From contig NZ_DATJIY010000150.1 of assembly GCF_035492835.1 (NCBI RefSeq), positions 1 to 13,109 on the forward strand: 13,109 bases of DNA, written 5' to 3'. Under the pieces are notes generated by a model. It ran no database searches and had not been told where the DNA came from. It saw only the letters and a list, made by a program, of their open reading frames with translations. Within the stretch, counting starts at the first letter, position 1, and every line of letters starts with the position of its first letter. Positions 1 through 6,575 of this stretch are shown one piece after another. The position numbers were made by a program, and so were the translations under genes. This stretch comes from Dinghuibacter sp035492835 (lineage in GTDB: Bacteria > Bacteroidota > Bacteroidia > Chitinophagales > Chitinophagaceae).

Positions 1-2
1 AG

Positions 3-1133
3 CTCCTGCAAAGCGAAGACCGCTACCATAAAATGATCGCCGAAGTCACCGACTATGCCATCCTGTTACTCGATGAATACGGCGTTATCCAAAACTGGAA
101 CAGCGGCGCGGAGAAGATCAAGGGTTACCAGGAGTCCGAGATCGTCGGCCGGCACTTCCGGATATTCTATACACCCGAAGACCGGGATAGCGGCCTGCCC
201 GAACGCCTGATCGCGGAAGCCGCCGCCAAAGGCAAGGCCATACACGAAGGCTGGCGCCAGCGAAAAGACAATACGTTGTTTTGGGGCAGCGTCGTCATCA
301 CCGCCCTCCACGACGAATCCGGAAAGGTCGTCGGGTTCTCCAAGGTGACCCGGGACCTTACCGCGCGCCGTATCGCCGAGGAAAAATTGAAGCGCTATTC
401 CGAAGACCTCGAGTTCCAAAACAAAGAGTTGCAGCAGTTCGCCTACGCGGCAGCCCATGACATGAAAGAACCGCTTCGTAAGATGCGCTATTACACGGCA
501 TTCCTGGCCGAATCAGCCCCGGCTAAGCTAAACGAAAAAGAACGGGATTACCTACAGCGCACCACCGCCGCCGCTGTCCGAATGCAAACCCTCATCGACG
601 ATCTCCTGGCTTACTCCAGGGCGTCGTCCGCCGGAGGCGACAGATCGGATACCGACCTCAACGAGGTCGTCCGCCAGGCGATGGAAACTTACCAGGACAC
701 CATCGAGACCGAGCGCGCCCAAATTACCGTCGGTTACTTGCCGACGATCCCCGGCGTGGCCTTCCAGCTAAGACAGCTCTTTGAGAACTTATTGGGAAAT
801 TCGCTTAACTACCGGGACCCTTCGAGAACGCCCATTATTACAATCACCGCAGAAAGCGGATGCCCTCCGCCATACGGCGAACCAAAAATCGAGGGCCCGT
901 ACGTCAAAATAACCGTTTCGGACAACGGTATCGGCTTCGAGCCCGACAATGCCGGAAAGATATTCGACATCTTTCAGCGGCTCGACAGTCGCGGCCAACG
1001 CCCGGGCACCGGCATCGGCCTGGCCATCTGCAAACGTGTCGTACAAAATCATAGAGGAACGATAGTAGCCGACGGGCGGCCGGGGGAAGGGGCCACCTTT
1101 ACGATTTGTCTGCCTGAGAGTGCCGCACTATAA
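3..1133 (+). CDS. PAS-domain sensor histidine kinase (5' end outside window)
   Basis: Probable cytoplasmic sensor kinase that autophosphorylates on His and passes the phosphate to a receiver. The frame is open to the window edge: ten sense codons precede the first ATG at 33 and read like PAS lead-in (SEDRYHK), so the true start lies upstream and more sensor domains may be missing. Counting from Met at 33 (366 residues): PAS domain about 1-110 (NWNSGAEKIKGY, then a GFSKVTRDLT exit), short coiled coil 113-135, HisKA H-box FAYAAAHDMKEPLRK with phospho-acceptor His142, N-box with Asn252 and Asn256, G1 box DNGIGF at 297-302, F-box FDIF at 311-314, G2 box GTGIGLAI at 325-332. All catalytic motifs are intact. 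No membrane segment is visible in the part seen, and there is no receiver domain fused at the C-terminus. The H-box resembles that of phytochrome-like kinases that pair with small Rcp1-type receivers. The stop TAA at 1131-1133 lies inside the 3' end of the opposing receiver gene. Signal sensed: unknown. Confidence 0.93.
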   Translation, partial: LLQSEDRYHKMIAEVTDYAILLLDEYGVIQNWNSGAEKIKGYQESEIVGRHFRIFYTPEDRDSGLPERLIAEAAAKGKAIHEGWRQRKDNTLFWGSVVITALHDESGKVVGFSKVTRDLTARRIAEEKLKRYSEDLEFQNKELQQFAYAAAHDMKEPLRKMRYYTAFLAESAPAKLNEKERDYLQRTTAAAVRMQTLIDDLLAYSRASSAGGDRSDTDLNEVVRQAMETYQDTIETERAQITVGYLPTIPGVAFQLRQLFENLLGNSLNYRDPSRTPIITITAESGCPPPYGEPKIEGPYVKITVSDNGIGFEPDNAGKIFDIFQRLDSRGQRPGTGIGLAICKRVVQNHRGTIVADGRPGEGATFTICLPESAAL

Positions 1134-1541
1134 CGACCGGTCGCAAAGAGAGAGAATCTTATCGGTAATTTTTTTCAATTCCCTCATATCGTTGGGCTTT
1201 GTCACAAATAGCGCCGCCCCGCTTCGTATGCATCGATCGATGTACTCCTGTTGGTTCGAGCTGCTCCAGACGATCTTTGGAATGCTTGCGTACCGCTCAT
1301 TGCCCACAAGATGTTCCAATACCTCGGCTCCGTTCAATACCGGCATCTTATAATCCAGCACGATGACGTCCGGCAAGGCCCCTTCCGAGCATCCGGACAG
1401 GTATGACACGGCCTCCGCTCCATTCCACACAATCGCAACCTCCGCGTCGGGCGCGTCAGCATGCAGCGCTTCCTTCAGGAGCTCCTGGTCCTCCCCGTCA
1501 TCGTCCGCCAGCAATATGTGCGTCGTGCCCCCTCTCTTCAT
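1128..1541 (-). CDS. Single-domain response regulator (Rcp1-like receiver)
   Basis: A 137-residue stand-alone receiver (CheY-like fold) with no output domain, so it probably works by protein contact or as a phosphorelay intermediate. Seen: acidic metal-binding cluster ADDD at 12-15, phospho-acceptor Asp63 in VLDYKMP, switch Ser93-Ser95 after beta-4 (IVWSSS, where a Trp replaces the more usual small residue), and Lys115-Pro116 in VTKPND. All key residues are present. The length and the insert between alpha-2 and beta-3 fit the Rcp1-like group that partners PAS/GAF/phytochrome kinases. It is convergent with the kinase at 3-1133 and overlaps it by 6 bp, so the partnership is an inference from proximity and family. 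It lies 61 bp downstream of the dehydrogenase at 1603-2535 on the same strand, so it may be read through from there. Start at 1541 chosen because it gives the usual short N-terminus before beta-1; AGGGA lies about 10 nt upstream. Confidence 0.93.
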   Translation of the reverse strand: MKRGGTTHILLADDDGEDQELLKEALHADAPDAEVAIVWNGAEAVSYLSGCSEGALPDVIVLDYKMPVLNGAEVLEHLVGNERYASIPKIVWSSSNQQEYIDRCIRSGAALFVTKPNDMRELKKITDKILSLCDRSL

Positions 1542-1602
1542 AAAGCAGTCCCTGGGTTGATTGGGGCATTAAAATACACACTTTCCGGGACTTTCCCGCA
1601 GC

Positions 1603-2535
1603 CTATGGCTGACCAGACCCGCCGGCGGCCCCGTATACCTGCCCATTCGCATAACTACCGTCTTCAGCAGCCAGTTGCACATAAATCCCCGCCAGCTCCA
1701 CCGGCTGACCCGGCCGGCCCAGGGGCGTCCGCCCACCGAACTTCTCCACCCGTTCCTTCGGGGAACCGCCGCTGATCTGCAATGGCGTCCAAATGGGTCC
1801 CGGGGCGACACCGTTGACCCGGATACCCTTCGGCCCCAGCATCTTAGCCAGCGATTTGACATAGTTCATGATGGCTGCCTTCGTCTGGGCATATGCGTAG
1901 AGGTCAGGAGAGGGATCATACGCCTGCTCGGAGGTCGTCCCGATGATTACCGCGCCCGGCTCCAGGTGGGGCAGGGCCTCCTTGATGATATAAAAAGGCG
2001 CATAGATATTCGTCTTCATGACGGCATCGAACTCCTCGTCGGTCACATCCGTGATCGACGGGGCCGTCTGCTGCCTGCCGGCATTGTTGACAATGATGTC
2101 GAGCCCGCCGAGGGCCTTTATCGCATCCCGCACAAGCTGTTTACAAAACTCCTTGTCCCGCAGGTCGCCCGGCAATGCCACGGCATTCACTCCTTCCGCC
2201 TTCAGCAGCCCGATCACCTCCCGGGCGTCCGGTTCCTCCGAAGGGAAATAATTGATGGCCACATCCGCCCCTTCCCGCGCGTAAGCGATAGCTGCCGCAC
2301 GCCCCATCCCCGAGTCCCCGCCGGTGATCAGCGCCCGCTTGCCTTTCAACCGGCCCGATCCGCGATAGCTCGTCTCGCCATGATCCGGCCGGGGATCCAT
2401 CTTCGATGCGAGCCCAGGCCATTCCTGTTGCACAAATTTGAACGGAGGCCGCGGATACTTCGTCGTCGGATCCTGTTTCACGCCGTCCTTACCGGTGGCG
2501 CCCGATGTATGATGCTTGGTTGTAACTGTTGACAT
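1603..2535 (-). CDS. SDR-family oxidoreductase, YghA/general-stress type
   Basis: NAD(P)-dependent short-chain dehydrogenase, 310 residues, cytoplasmic; substrate not deducible. It has the long N-terminal tail typical of the YghA/YhdF subgroup: PPFKFVQQEWPG at 31-42, then MDPRPDHGE at 46-54 and YRGSGRLKGK at 57-66. The Rossmann core follows: TGGDSGMG at 71-78 (nucleotide binding), D124 after beta-3 (GDLRD), NNAG at 150-153, catalytic Ser202 region (GTTSEQ) and the YxxxK pair Tyr215/Lys219. The family is about 290-310 residues, so it is complete. The frame is open back to 2616, but that extension runs through the terminator hairpin at 2597-2630 and lacks family similarity, whereas the Met at 2535 begins the conserved tail. 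No Shine-Dalgarno is visible, normal for Bacteroidota. Homologues are often among stress-induced genes in bacteria; here the DUF1328 gene lies just upstream, separated by a terminator, so this gene needs its own promoter in 2536-2596. Confidence 0.93.
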   Translation of the reverse strand: MSTVTTKHHTSGATGKDGVKQDPTTKYPRPPFKFVQQEWPGLASKMDPRPDHGETSYRGSGRLKGKRALITGGDSGMGRAAAIAYAREGADVAINYFPSEEPDAREVIGLLKAEGVNAVALPGDLRDKEFCKQLVRDAIKALGGLDIIVNNAGRQQTAPSITDVTDEEFDAVMKTNIYAPFYIIKEALPHLEPGAVIIGTTSEQAYDPSPDLYAYAQTKAAIMNYVKSLAKMLGPKGIRVNGVAPGPIWTPLQISGGSPKERVEKFGGRTPLGRPGQPVELAGIYVQLAAEDGSYANGQVYGAAGGSGQP

Positions 2536-2596
2536 AAGATGATGTTTTTCGTAAAAAAATCGCTCAAAGCCTGTGCCACCAGGGTTCGACATTGGA

Positions 2597-2630
2597 TAAA
2601 AAAAGGCGCATCCCAAAGGAATGCGCCTCT
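2597..2630 (-). terminator. Rho-independent terminator of the DUF1328 gene
   Basis: On the minus strand an 8-bp perfect GC-rich stem (AGGCGCAT with ATGCGCCT, arms at 2621-2628 and 2604-2611) encloses a 9-nt loop and runs directly into seven T residues (plus-strand A-run 2598-2604). It sits 17 nt past the stop codon of the 57-aa gene at 2648-2821 and 60 bp before the start of the dehydrogenase, so it ends the former and insulates the latter. Confidence 0.85.
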
Positions 2631-2647
2631 CATTTTATACAACCCCA

Positions 2648-2821
2648 TCAAGGCAGGTCCGCGCTCCGTCTCCGTCCCGCAATAAGTGAGATCAGGAAGA
2701 GCACGATGAAAATAAAGAACAAAACCTTAGCGATGGTTGCCGCTCCCGCGGCGATGCCGAAAAACCCAAAAGCTCCGGCCACCAGGGCTATAATGAGGAA
2801 GATGATGGTCCAACGTAACAT
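2648..2821 (-). CDS. DUF1328 / YtjA-like small membrane protein
   Basis: A 57-residue peptide read from ATG at 2819-2821 to TGA at 2648-2650. It begins MLRWTIIFLIIALVAG and ends with a basic tail (AGRRRSADLP). Two hydrophobic helices are visible, about residues 5-24 and 30-48, joined by a small-residue turn (GIAAGAAT). This is the layout of the DUF1328/YtjA family: MxRW start, Gly/Ala-rich linker, C-terminal GRR. Full length for the family (about 50-60 residues). Members are inner-membrane proteins of unknown biochemical role, often found among stress or envelope genes. It is monocistronic: a strong terminator follows at 2597-2630. The gene is short enough to be skipped by length-filtered gene finders. 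Confidence 0.88.
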   Translation of the reverse strand: MLRWTIIFLIIALVAGAFGFFGIAAGAATIAKVLFFIFIVLFLISLIAGRRRSADLP

Positions 2822-2993
2822 AATGGTTTGTTTTAATGATCGATACCATAGTTACCAGAAAAACCATGCCATCATGACCAGGCCGGTATGCTCCAATTTG
2901 ATGTTCCCCGAACGGCGTACGACCGCCAAAGCCCGCGGGATGGGCTTCCTAAGGTTTATTGGCAGAATGCTTAATAACCTATACCTTTACCCG
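2822..2993. other. Intergenic spacer with divergent starts
   Basis: A 172-bp gap between the minus-strand DUF1328 gene and the plus-strand gene starting at 2994. A plus-strand frame is open across it (from 2592) but the translation there is mostly the antisense of the DUF1328 gene and shows no recognisable domain, so I treat it as non-coding. It must hold promoters for both neighbours; only the plus-strand candidate at 2959-2989 is visible to me. Confidence 0.5.
2959..2989 (+). promoter_or_regulatory. Candidate Bacteroidota-type promoter for the gene at 2994
   Basis: TTG at 2959-2961 and TACCTTTA at 2982-2989 are 20 bp apart, close to the Bacteroidota TTTG / TAnnTTTG promoter pattern (one mismatch in the last base of the -7 box). 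The box ends only 4 nt before the ATG at 2994, so transcription would begin at or next to the start codon. Confidence 0.35.
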
Positions 2994-3242
2994 ATGACAA
3001 ACACCGACAACCGGCAACAGGCGGTCGAAGCCGTGCTGGCCAGACTAGCCATGATCGCCAAACCATCAAACCGCTTGGGCGTCTATGTCAGCCACAAGCT
3101 TACAAACGAGGGAGACTATACCGTCACATTGACTAATGGAAGAATTATGTTATACGCGTCCGAGATAAAAAGTCTCGGAGGGCTCCCCGATGTCCGCATC
3201 CCCGATATACTGGCGCGGTTCATACCACAACCCCAGGTTTAA
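2994..3242 (+). CDS. Hypothetical protein, 82 aa
   Basis: Not recognised. ATG at 2994, TAA at 3240-3242; soluble, no signal peptide or membrane segment. An N-terminal amphipathic helix (about 5-21, QAVEAVLARLAMIAK) is followed by a region likely to form beta strands (VYVSHK, DYTVTLTNGRIMLY at 42-54) and a Pro-rich C-terminus ending FIPQPQV. The upstream in-frame stretch is antisense to the DUF1328 gene, so the Met at 2994 is preferred; Met20 is an alternative. A plausible promoter lies directly upstream. It is convergent with the permease gene at 3319. No function is assigned. Confidence 0.6.
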   Translation: MTNTDNRQQAVEAVLARLAMIAKPSNRLGVYVSHKLTNEGDYTVTLTNGRIMLYASEIKSLGGLPDVRIPDILARFIPQPQV

Positions 3243-3293
3243 CAACGCAACGACAACAAGTGTCGAATGGATTCCACATTTTGATGAAACACA

Positions 3294-3314
3294 TCCTCGA
3301 TCAATCGGCGAGGA
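3294..3314 (-). terminator. Weak hairpin after the permease gene
   Basis: A 6-bp perfect stem (TCCTCG 3294-3299 with CGAGGA 3309-3314) with a 9-nt loop lies 4 nt past the permease stop codon. On the minus strand it is followed by a T-rich but interrupted tail (TGTGTTTC). It may end the permease transcript; the lack of a solid T-run keeps this tentative. Confidence 0.35.
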
Positions 3315-3318
3315 CAAA

Positions 3319-5694
3319 CTACTCGCTACGCAATGCCTTTATAGGATTGGCAAGGGCCGCGCGGATGGCCTGAAAACCGACGGTAAATACGGCGATAGCC
3401 ATGGCCAGGACGGCAGAGAGGCCAAATACCCACCAATGGAGGTCGGTACGATACGCATAGCCTTGTAGCCAGCCATGTAACAGCCAAGCGGAAAGCGGGA
3501 AGGCAATGAGACAGGATATCGTCACGAGCTGTACGAATTCTTTTACCAGGAGGCCGGTGAGCCCCTGGACGGAGGCGCCGAGCACTTTGCGGATGCCGAT
3601 CTCTTTTACGCGGCGCTCGGCCGTATAGGCGGCGAGGCCGAACAGACCGAGGCAGGAAATGACAACGGCCAGGACCGCAAAGATGCCGGCCAGCCTGCCA
3701 ATGAGGTTTTCCGCGGTAAACAGTCTATTGAAATCTTCGTCGGCAAACCGATAAGCGAATGGCTGGTCCGGATTTTCGGCCGTGATGACGGCCCCCGTTT
3801 TGGCGAGTGCCTGCTGGAGATCGACGCCGGGTTTGAAGCGTAGCGCCATGACAGTGGCGTTACCGCCATAGTCAAAGAAAACGAGCGGGGCGCCCGCGCC
3901 ATATACGTCGTTATATATATAATCCTTCATGATACCGATCACGTGCAATGGAAAAATGCCGCTCATGAGGGTGCCCCCGAGCCTCCCCTCCTTTCCCATC
4001 GCCCTGGCCATACTTTCATTGATGATGACCTTGTTGCTGTCGATCCCGGGTGTGGGATAGAAATCCCGGCCACCGATCAGTTTCATGTGCATGGTGGCGA
4101 GGTATCCCTGGCTAACCTGGTTCATGTGGACGGATATCTTGCTGTTCGGGTCTTTTCCCGGCCATGTCAAAGAAGTGCCATAGCTATATACGTGTAAGGC
4201 GTCGTGCAGGCTGACCGCGGCGTTTTCGACATAACCCGTCGCAATGAGCTCGTCCTTGATCGCGTAGAAGTGGTCCTTCATGTTACCGTGCATATCCATA
4301 TAAACCAGGTTATTTCGGGTATAGCCGAGATCGCGGTCCTTGATGTGCCGCACCTGCTGGTAGACGATGATGGTCCCGATGATAAGACCGACAGAAGCGG
4401 TAAACTGGGTAACGACAAGGCCCTTCCGGATGGCAATGACGCCGCCGCCTGATTTTGTATTCAAGCCTTTCAATACATGGATGGGGTTAAACGAAGAGAG
4501 ATAGAAGGCGGGGTAGCTCCCCGCTACGAGACCGGCGACGACGGCGACGGCCAGCAGACCGATACCATGGGCCGGGTGAAGGAGGTTGATGTGGAGTTGT
4601 TTGTTCACCAACGTATTGTAGGCGGGGAGGAATATATACAACAAGACGACGGCGAGCCCTACGGACAGAAAGGAAAGGAGCAGGGCCTCGCCGATGAATT
4701 TACCGACGAGGCTTCCGCGATTGGCGCCAATGACCTTGAGCACACCAACCTCCCTGGCGCGCTGCCCGGAGCGTGCGGTGGAAAGGTTCATGAAGTTGAT
4801 GCAGGCGATAAGCAGGATGATCGAGGCGATCAACGAGAAAAGCCGCACATAGCGGATGGCGCCGCCGGTCTGTATACCGTTCTCAAATTTGTCGCGGAGG
4901 TGCCAGTCGTTCATATTGAACAATAAAAGGGTATTCGTCGCGCCATTTTGATGGTCGGCCAGGAAACGGGTCAGCTTTTTGCCGATAGCGGCGCGGGAGG
5001 CGGAAGGGGCCAGCTGGACGTATGTTTCAGTGAGTGTATTCCCCCAGCCCTTTAGCCAGCTGTTGGCGTTGGTCCAGGTGGTATACGGGGATATCCATTG
5101 AAAACCAAAGGAGCAGTTGGCGGGCAGGTCGCTGAATACGGCGACGACGGTGTAGAGTCCGTCGACGGAGTAAGCCTGTCCGGCATCCATATTGAGCGTT
5201 TTGCCGATGGGGTCATCGTCGCCGAAGCAGGCCCGGGCCAGGGACTGGCTGATAATGATGTCCTGCGGGCGACGGAGGGCGGTCGCGGCGTCGCCATGGA
5301 CAAAGTCGAGGGTGCACATATCGACGAAGGAAGGATCCGCATAAAGGCCGTTGGTCCTTATCTTTTTGTCGCCGATGACGGCCAGCTCGTCCATCGGCCA
5401 GCTGATGCGCCCCGTGTTGGCCACACCGGGGATCTCCGACTTTATGGCATCGGCCAGCGCGTCGGGTGTGTCACCGTTGGTATTGATGCCGTTGTCGGAT
5501 CTCTCGTTCTGCATAACACGATAGAGATAGTCGCGCCGCGTAAAGTTGTGGTTGAAGGTGAGCTCGTCCTCGACCCACAGGAAAATAAAGGCGGCACAGG
5601 CGATGCCGATGGACAGACCGGCTATATTCATAAAACCGAATGACCTGTGCTTCCAAAGGTTTCGGAAGGCGGCTTTGAGCGGATTGCGGAACAT
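3319..5694 (-). CDS. ABC transporter permease, MacB/FtsX type (two FtsX domains)
   Basis: A 791-residue inner-membrane permease of the MacB/FtsX type. From the chosen Met (5694): cytoplasmic N-terminus FRNPLKAAFRNLWKHRSFGF, TM1 about 21-41, periplasmic MacB-like domain about 45-280, TM2-4 about 284-303, 337-357 and 378-400, TM5 about 426-446, second periplasmic domain about 450-660, then TM6-8 about 665-689, 722-740 and 755-778. The two FtsX cores each carry the coupling-helix motif, AREVGVLKVIGAN at 313-325 and RVKEIGIRKVLGAS at 695-708. This duplicated layout of about 790-800 residues is typical of a large Bacteroidota permease group. Family members use a separate ATPase to export substrates or drive envelope mechanics; no ATPase gene is in the window, so the partner and substrate are unknown. 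The frame opens 11 codons earlier (5727), but family proteins start at the M-F-x-N position used here. No obvious operon partner; a terminator lies upstream at 5779-5817. Confidence 0.93.
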   Translation of the reverse strand: MFRNPLKAAFRNLWKHRSFGFMNIAGLSIGIACAAFIFLWVEDELTFNHNFTRRDYLYRVMQNERSDNGINTNGDTPDALADAIKSEIPGVANTGRISWPMDELAVIGDKKIRTNGLYADPSFVDMCTLDFVHGDAATALRRPQDIIISQSLARACFGDDDPIGKTLNMDAGQAYSVDGLYTVVAVFSDLPANCSFGFQWISPYTTWTNANSWLKGWGNTLTETYVQLAPSASRAAIGKKLTRFLADHQNGATNTLLLFNMNDWHLRDKFENGIQTGGAIRYVRLFSLIASIILLIACINFMNLSTARSGQRAREVGVLKVIGANRGSLVGKFIGEALLLSFLSVGLAVVLLYIFLPAYNTLVNKQLHINLLHPAHGIGLLAVAVVAGLVAGSYPAFYLSSFNPIHVLKGLNTKSGGGVIAIRKGLVVTQFTASVGLIIGTIIVYQQVRHIKDRDLGYTRNNLVYMDMHGNMKDHFYAIKDELIATGYVENAAVSLHDALHVYSYGTSLTWPGKDPNSKISVHMNQVSQGYLATMHMKLIGGRDFYPTPGIDSNKVIINESMARAMGKEGRLGGTLMSGIFPLHVIGIMKDYIYNDVYGAGAPLVFFDYGGNATVMALRFKPGVDLQQALAKTGAVITAENPDQPFAYRFADEDFNRLFTAENLIGRLAGIFAVLAVVISCLGLFGLAAYTAERRVKEIGIRKVLGASVQGLTGLLVKEFVQLVTISCLIAFPLSAWLLHGWLQGYAYRTDLHWWVFGLSAVLAMAIAVFTVGFQAIRAALANPIKALRSE

Positions 5695-5778
5695 ATGGCG
5701 AGCGATGGTTGCATGCTGTAATACCACGGAAACCAGAAAAGGTTACAAGGGGACGCCGCCCGAAATAGTTGTATATAC

Positions 5779-5817
5779 GCTAAAATACGAAACCCGGCCG
5801 CTGAAGTAGCGACCGGG
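5779..5817 (-). terminator. Terminator after the DUF2383 gene
   Basis: On the minus strand a hairpin with arms at 5808-5817 and 5793-5802 (5 + 4 bp with one C/A mismatch, 5-nt loop) is followed by the T-rich tail TTTCGTATTTT. A second small hairpin (CAGCC/GGCTG, 5822-5836) sits between it and the stop codon at 5846. Together they would end transcription coming from the DUF2383 gene and from GH78 further upstream. Confidence 0.65.
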
Positions 5818-5845
5818 CCCGCAGCCTTATGGGCTGAGTGGAGAT

Positions 5846-6307
5846 TTATTTACCCGAATCCCGGAGTTCTTTGACGCGGTCATGTGATGCCCGTAAATCC
5901 TCCTTTTCATTCATCAGGGTATCCACGAGGTGTGCCGGAATATGTTCCGAATTCAACGCCGTTTCATAGGCCTTCTGTGCAGCGTCTTCCCCATATTCGC
6001 AGGCTGCCAGGATAGAGTGGCGGTTATGGCCCGTAAAAGTTGCTTTAAACTCCATCCAGGCACGGTACAGCGATCCGTTGCCGGTCGTCCCCTTGTCCAT
6101 GTCGCCGCCAAGGGCCTGCAACTCTGTCCCCAAGGACATCCTGATTGTCCGGCTCTGGTCTATAAAGCTTAAGAACAACGGCTTGAGGTCCTGGTCGTCT
6201 TCTTTCAGCTCCTTGAGCGCTTTCTCGTATCCTTCTATTCTGTCGTTGTTTATTTTTACCAGATCGTTCAATATGTCGACGGTAACTTTTGATGTGATGG
6301 CTTCCAT
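5846..6307 (-). CDS. PA2169-type four-helix-bundle protein (DUF2383)
   Basis: A 153-residue, highly charged, all-helical cytoplasmic protein. Seen: long amphipathic helices at about 6-35 (TVDILNDLVKINNDRIEGYEKA), 42-66 (PLFLSFIDQSRTIRMSLG), 79-112 and 117-148, with family-like positions such as NDLVKINNDRIEGYEKA near the N-terminus and EYGEDAAQKAYETAL in the third helix. This matches the DUF2383 / PA2169 ferritin-like four-helix-bundle group; the biochemical role is unknown and no clear di-metal ExxH motif is visible. Full length for the family. In Bacteroidota such genes are often near general stress genes. It starts 19 bp downstream of the hydrolase pseudogene, in the same direction as GH78, and is followed by the terminator at 5779-5817, so it may be the last gene of a GH78-pseudogene-DUF2383 transcript. 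Confidence 0.85.
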   Translation of the reverse strand: MEAITSKVTVDILNDLVKINNDRIEGYEKALKELKEDDQDLKPLFLSFIDQSRTIRMSLGTELQALGGDMDKGTTGNGSLYRAWMEFKATFTGHNRHSILAACEYGEDAAQKAYETALNSEHIPAHLVDTLMNEKEDLRASHDRVKELRDSGK

Positions 6308-6326
6308 AATCCAAGTGTTTCCCTAT

Positions 6327-6550
6327 TTAGGGGAAAAACTGTGCCAGCATTGGATCGGATCCTTTGCCAGCGGCGGCCGGGAGGCCGTTGGCAAAGGATT
6401 TTGTCACTCCATCCATTGACAGGGTCACGTAGCCATCGGTATTTACCAGGAAGGACTGAGTTGCGTTTGCGCTGCTTTTTCGCTCACGGTAAGGACGGTT
6501 TCGCCTCCGTCGGCCCACAGGCCGTGCACGAAGATGATGGTAGGTTTCAT
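6327..6550 (-). pseudogene. Decayed alpha/beta hydrolase (internal deletion plus frameshift)
   Basis: From ATG at 6550 the frame reads MKPTIIFVHGLWADGG, the beta-1 strand and oxyanion HG of an alpha/beta hydrolase, then jumps without a break to GETVLTVSEKAAQTQLSPS and stops at 6443-6445. The adjacent frame continues with VNTDGYVTLSMDGVTKSF and ANGLPAA and ends PMLAQFFP at 6327. In intact homologues as I recall them, the NTDGY segment lies well inside the protein, after the nucleophile region, and a PMLxxP segment lies near the C-terminus. The GxSxG nucleophile elbow is absent, and about 70 codons remain of an expected 230-260. Aligning QLSPS-LVNTDG with the family pattern suggests one base lost near 6448. 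Inference: at least one internal deletion, one frameshift and loss of the C-terminal half. It lies 22 bp after GH78 and 19 bp before DUF2383. Conventional gene calling would report only a 63-aa orphan frame (6327-6518). Confidence 0.72.
6359..6399. repeat. Long inverted repeat inside the hydrolase pseudogene
   Basis: ATCCTTTGCCA at 6359-6369 is perfectly inverted at 6389-6399. Inside it, G6370 faces T6388 (wobble) and CGGC 6371-6374 pairs with GCCG 6384-6387, giving a 16-pair stem with a 9-nt loop. On the plus strand the right arm ends in TTTT (6399-6402), which makes it terminator-like for plus-strand transcription, but no plus-strand gene feeds into it. It covers the codons for the ANGLPAA-GKGSDP part of the remnant. 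Confidence 0.8.
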
Positions 6551-6567
6551 GGTAGCCTGGTTTTATG

Positions 6568-6575
6568 CAAATCTA
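6568..6575 (-). promoter_or_regulatory. Possible -7 box before the hydrolase pseudogene
   Basis: TAGATTTG on the minus strand matches the Bacteroidota TAnnTTTG -7 box; its TAG is also the stop codon of GH78. It ends 17 nt before the pseudogene ATG (6550). No convincing TTTG element lies about 20 bp upstream, so it may be chance. Confidence 0.25.

Noticed and set aside
1586..1598. Small hairpin (CGGGA/TCCCG) after the YghA-type stop codon
   Set aside because: Only a 5-bp stem with a 3-nt loop, and the T-rich stretch begins several bases later; too weak to call a terminator.
1675..2532. 285-aa plus-strand open frame opposite the dehydrogenase
   Set aside because: Arg/His/Pro-rich shadow of a clear SDR gene on the other strand, with no recognisable motif.
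2561..2580. Sigma-54-like promoter (GGTGGCACAGGCTTTGAGCG on the minus strand) before the YghA-type gene
   Set aside because: The -24 half (TGGCAC) is good, but the -12 half has GA in place of the required GC, and no enhancer-binding regulator is nearby.
2592..3242. 216-aa plus-strand open frame
   Set aside because: Its first two thirds are antisense to the DUF1328 gene and its terminator and show no domain; only the last 82 codons, from 2994, look like a gene.
6321..6332. CCCTATTTAGGG palindrome before DUF2383
   Set aside because: Short AT-centred palindrome with a 5-bp stem; no matching copy elsewhere, so not supported as an operator.
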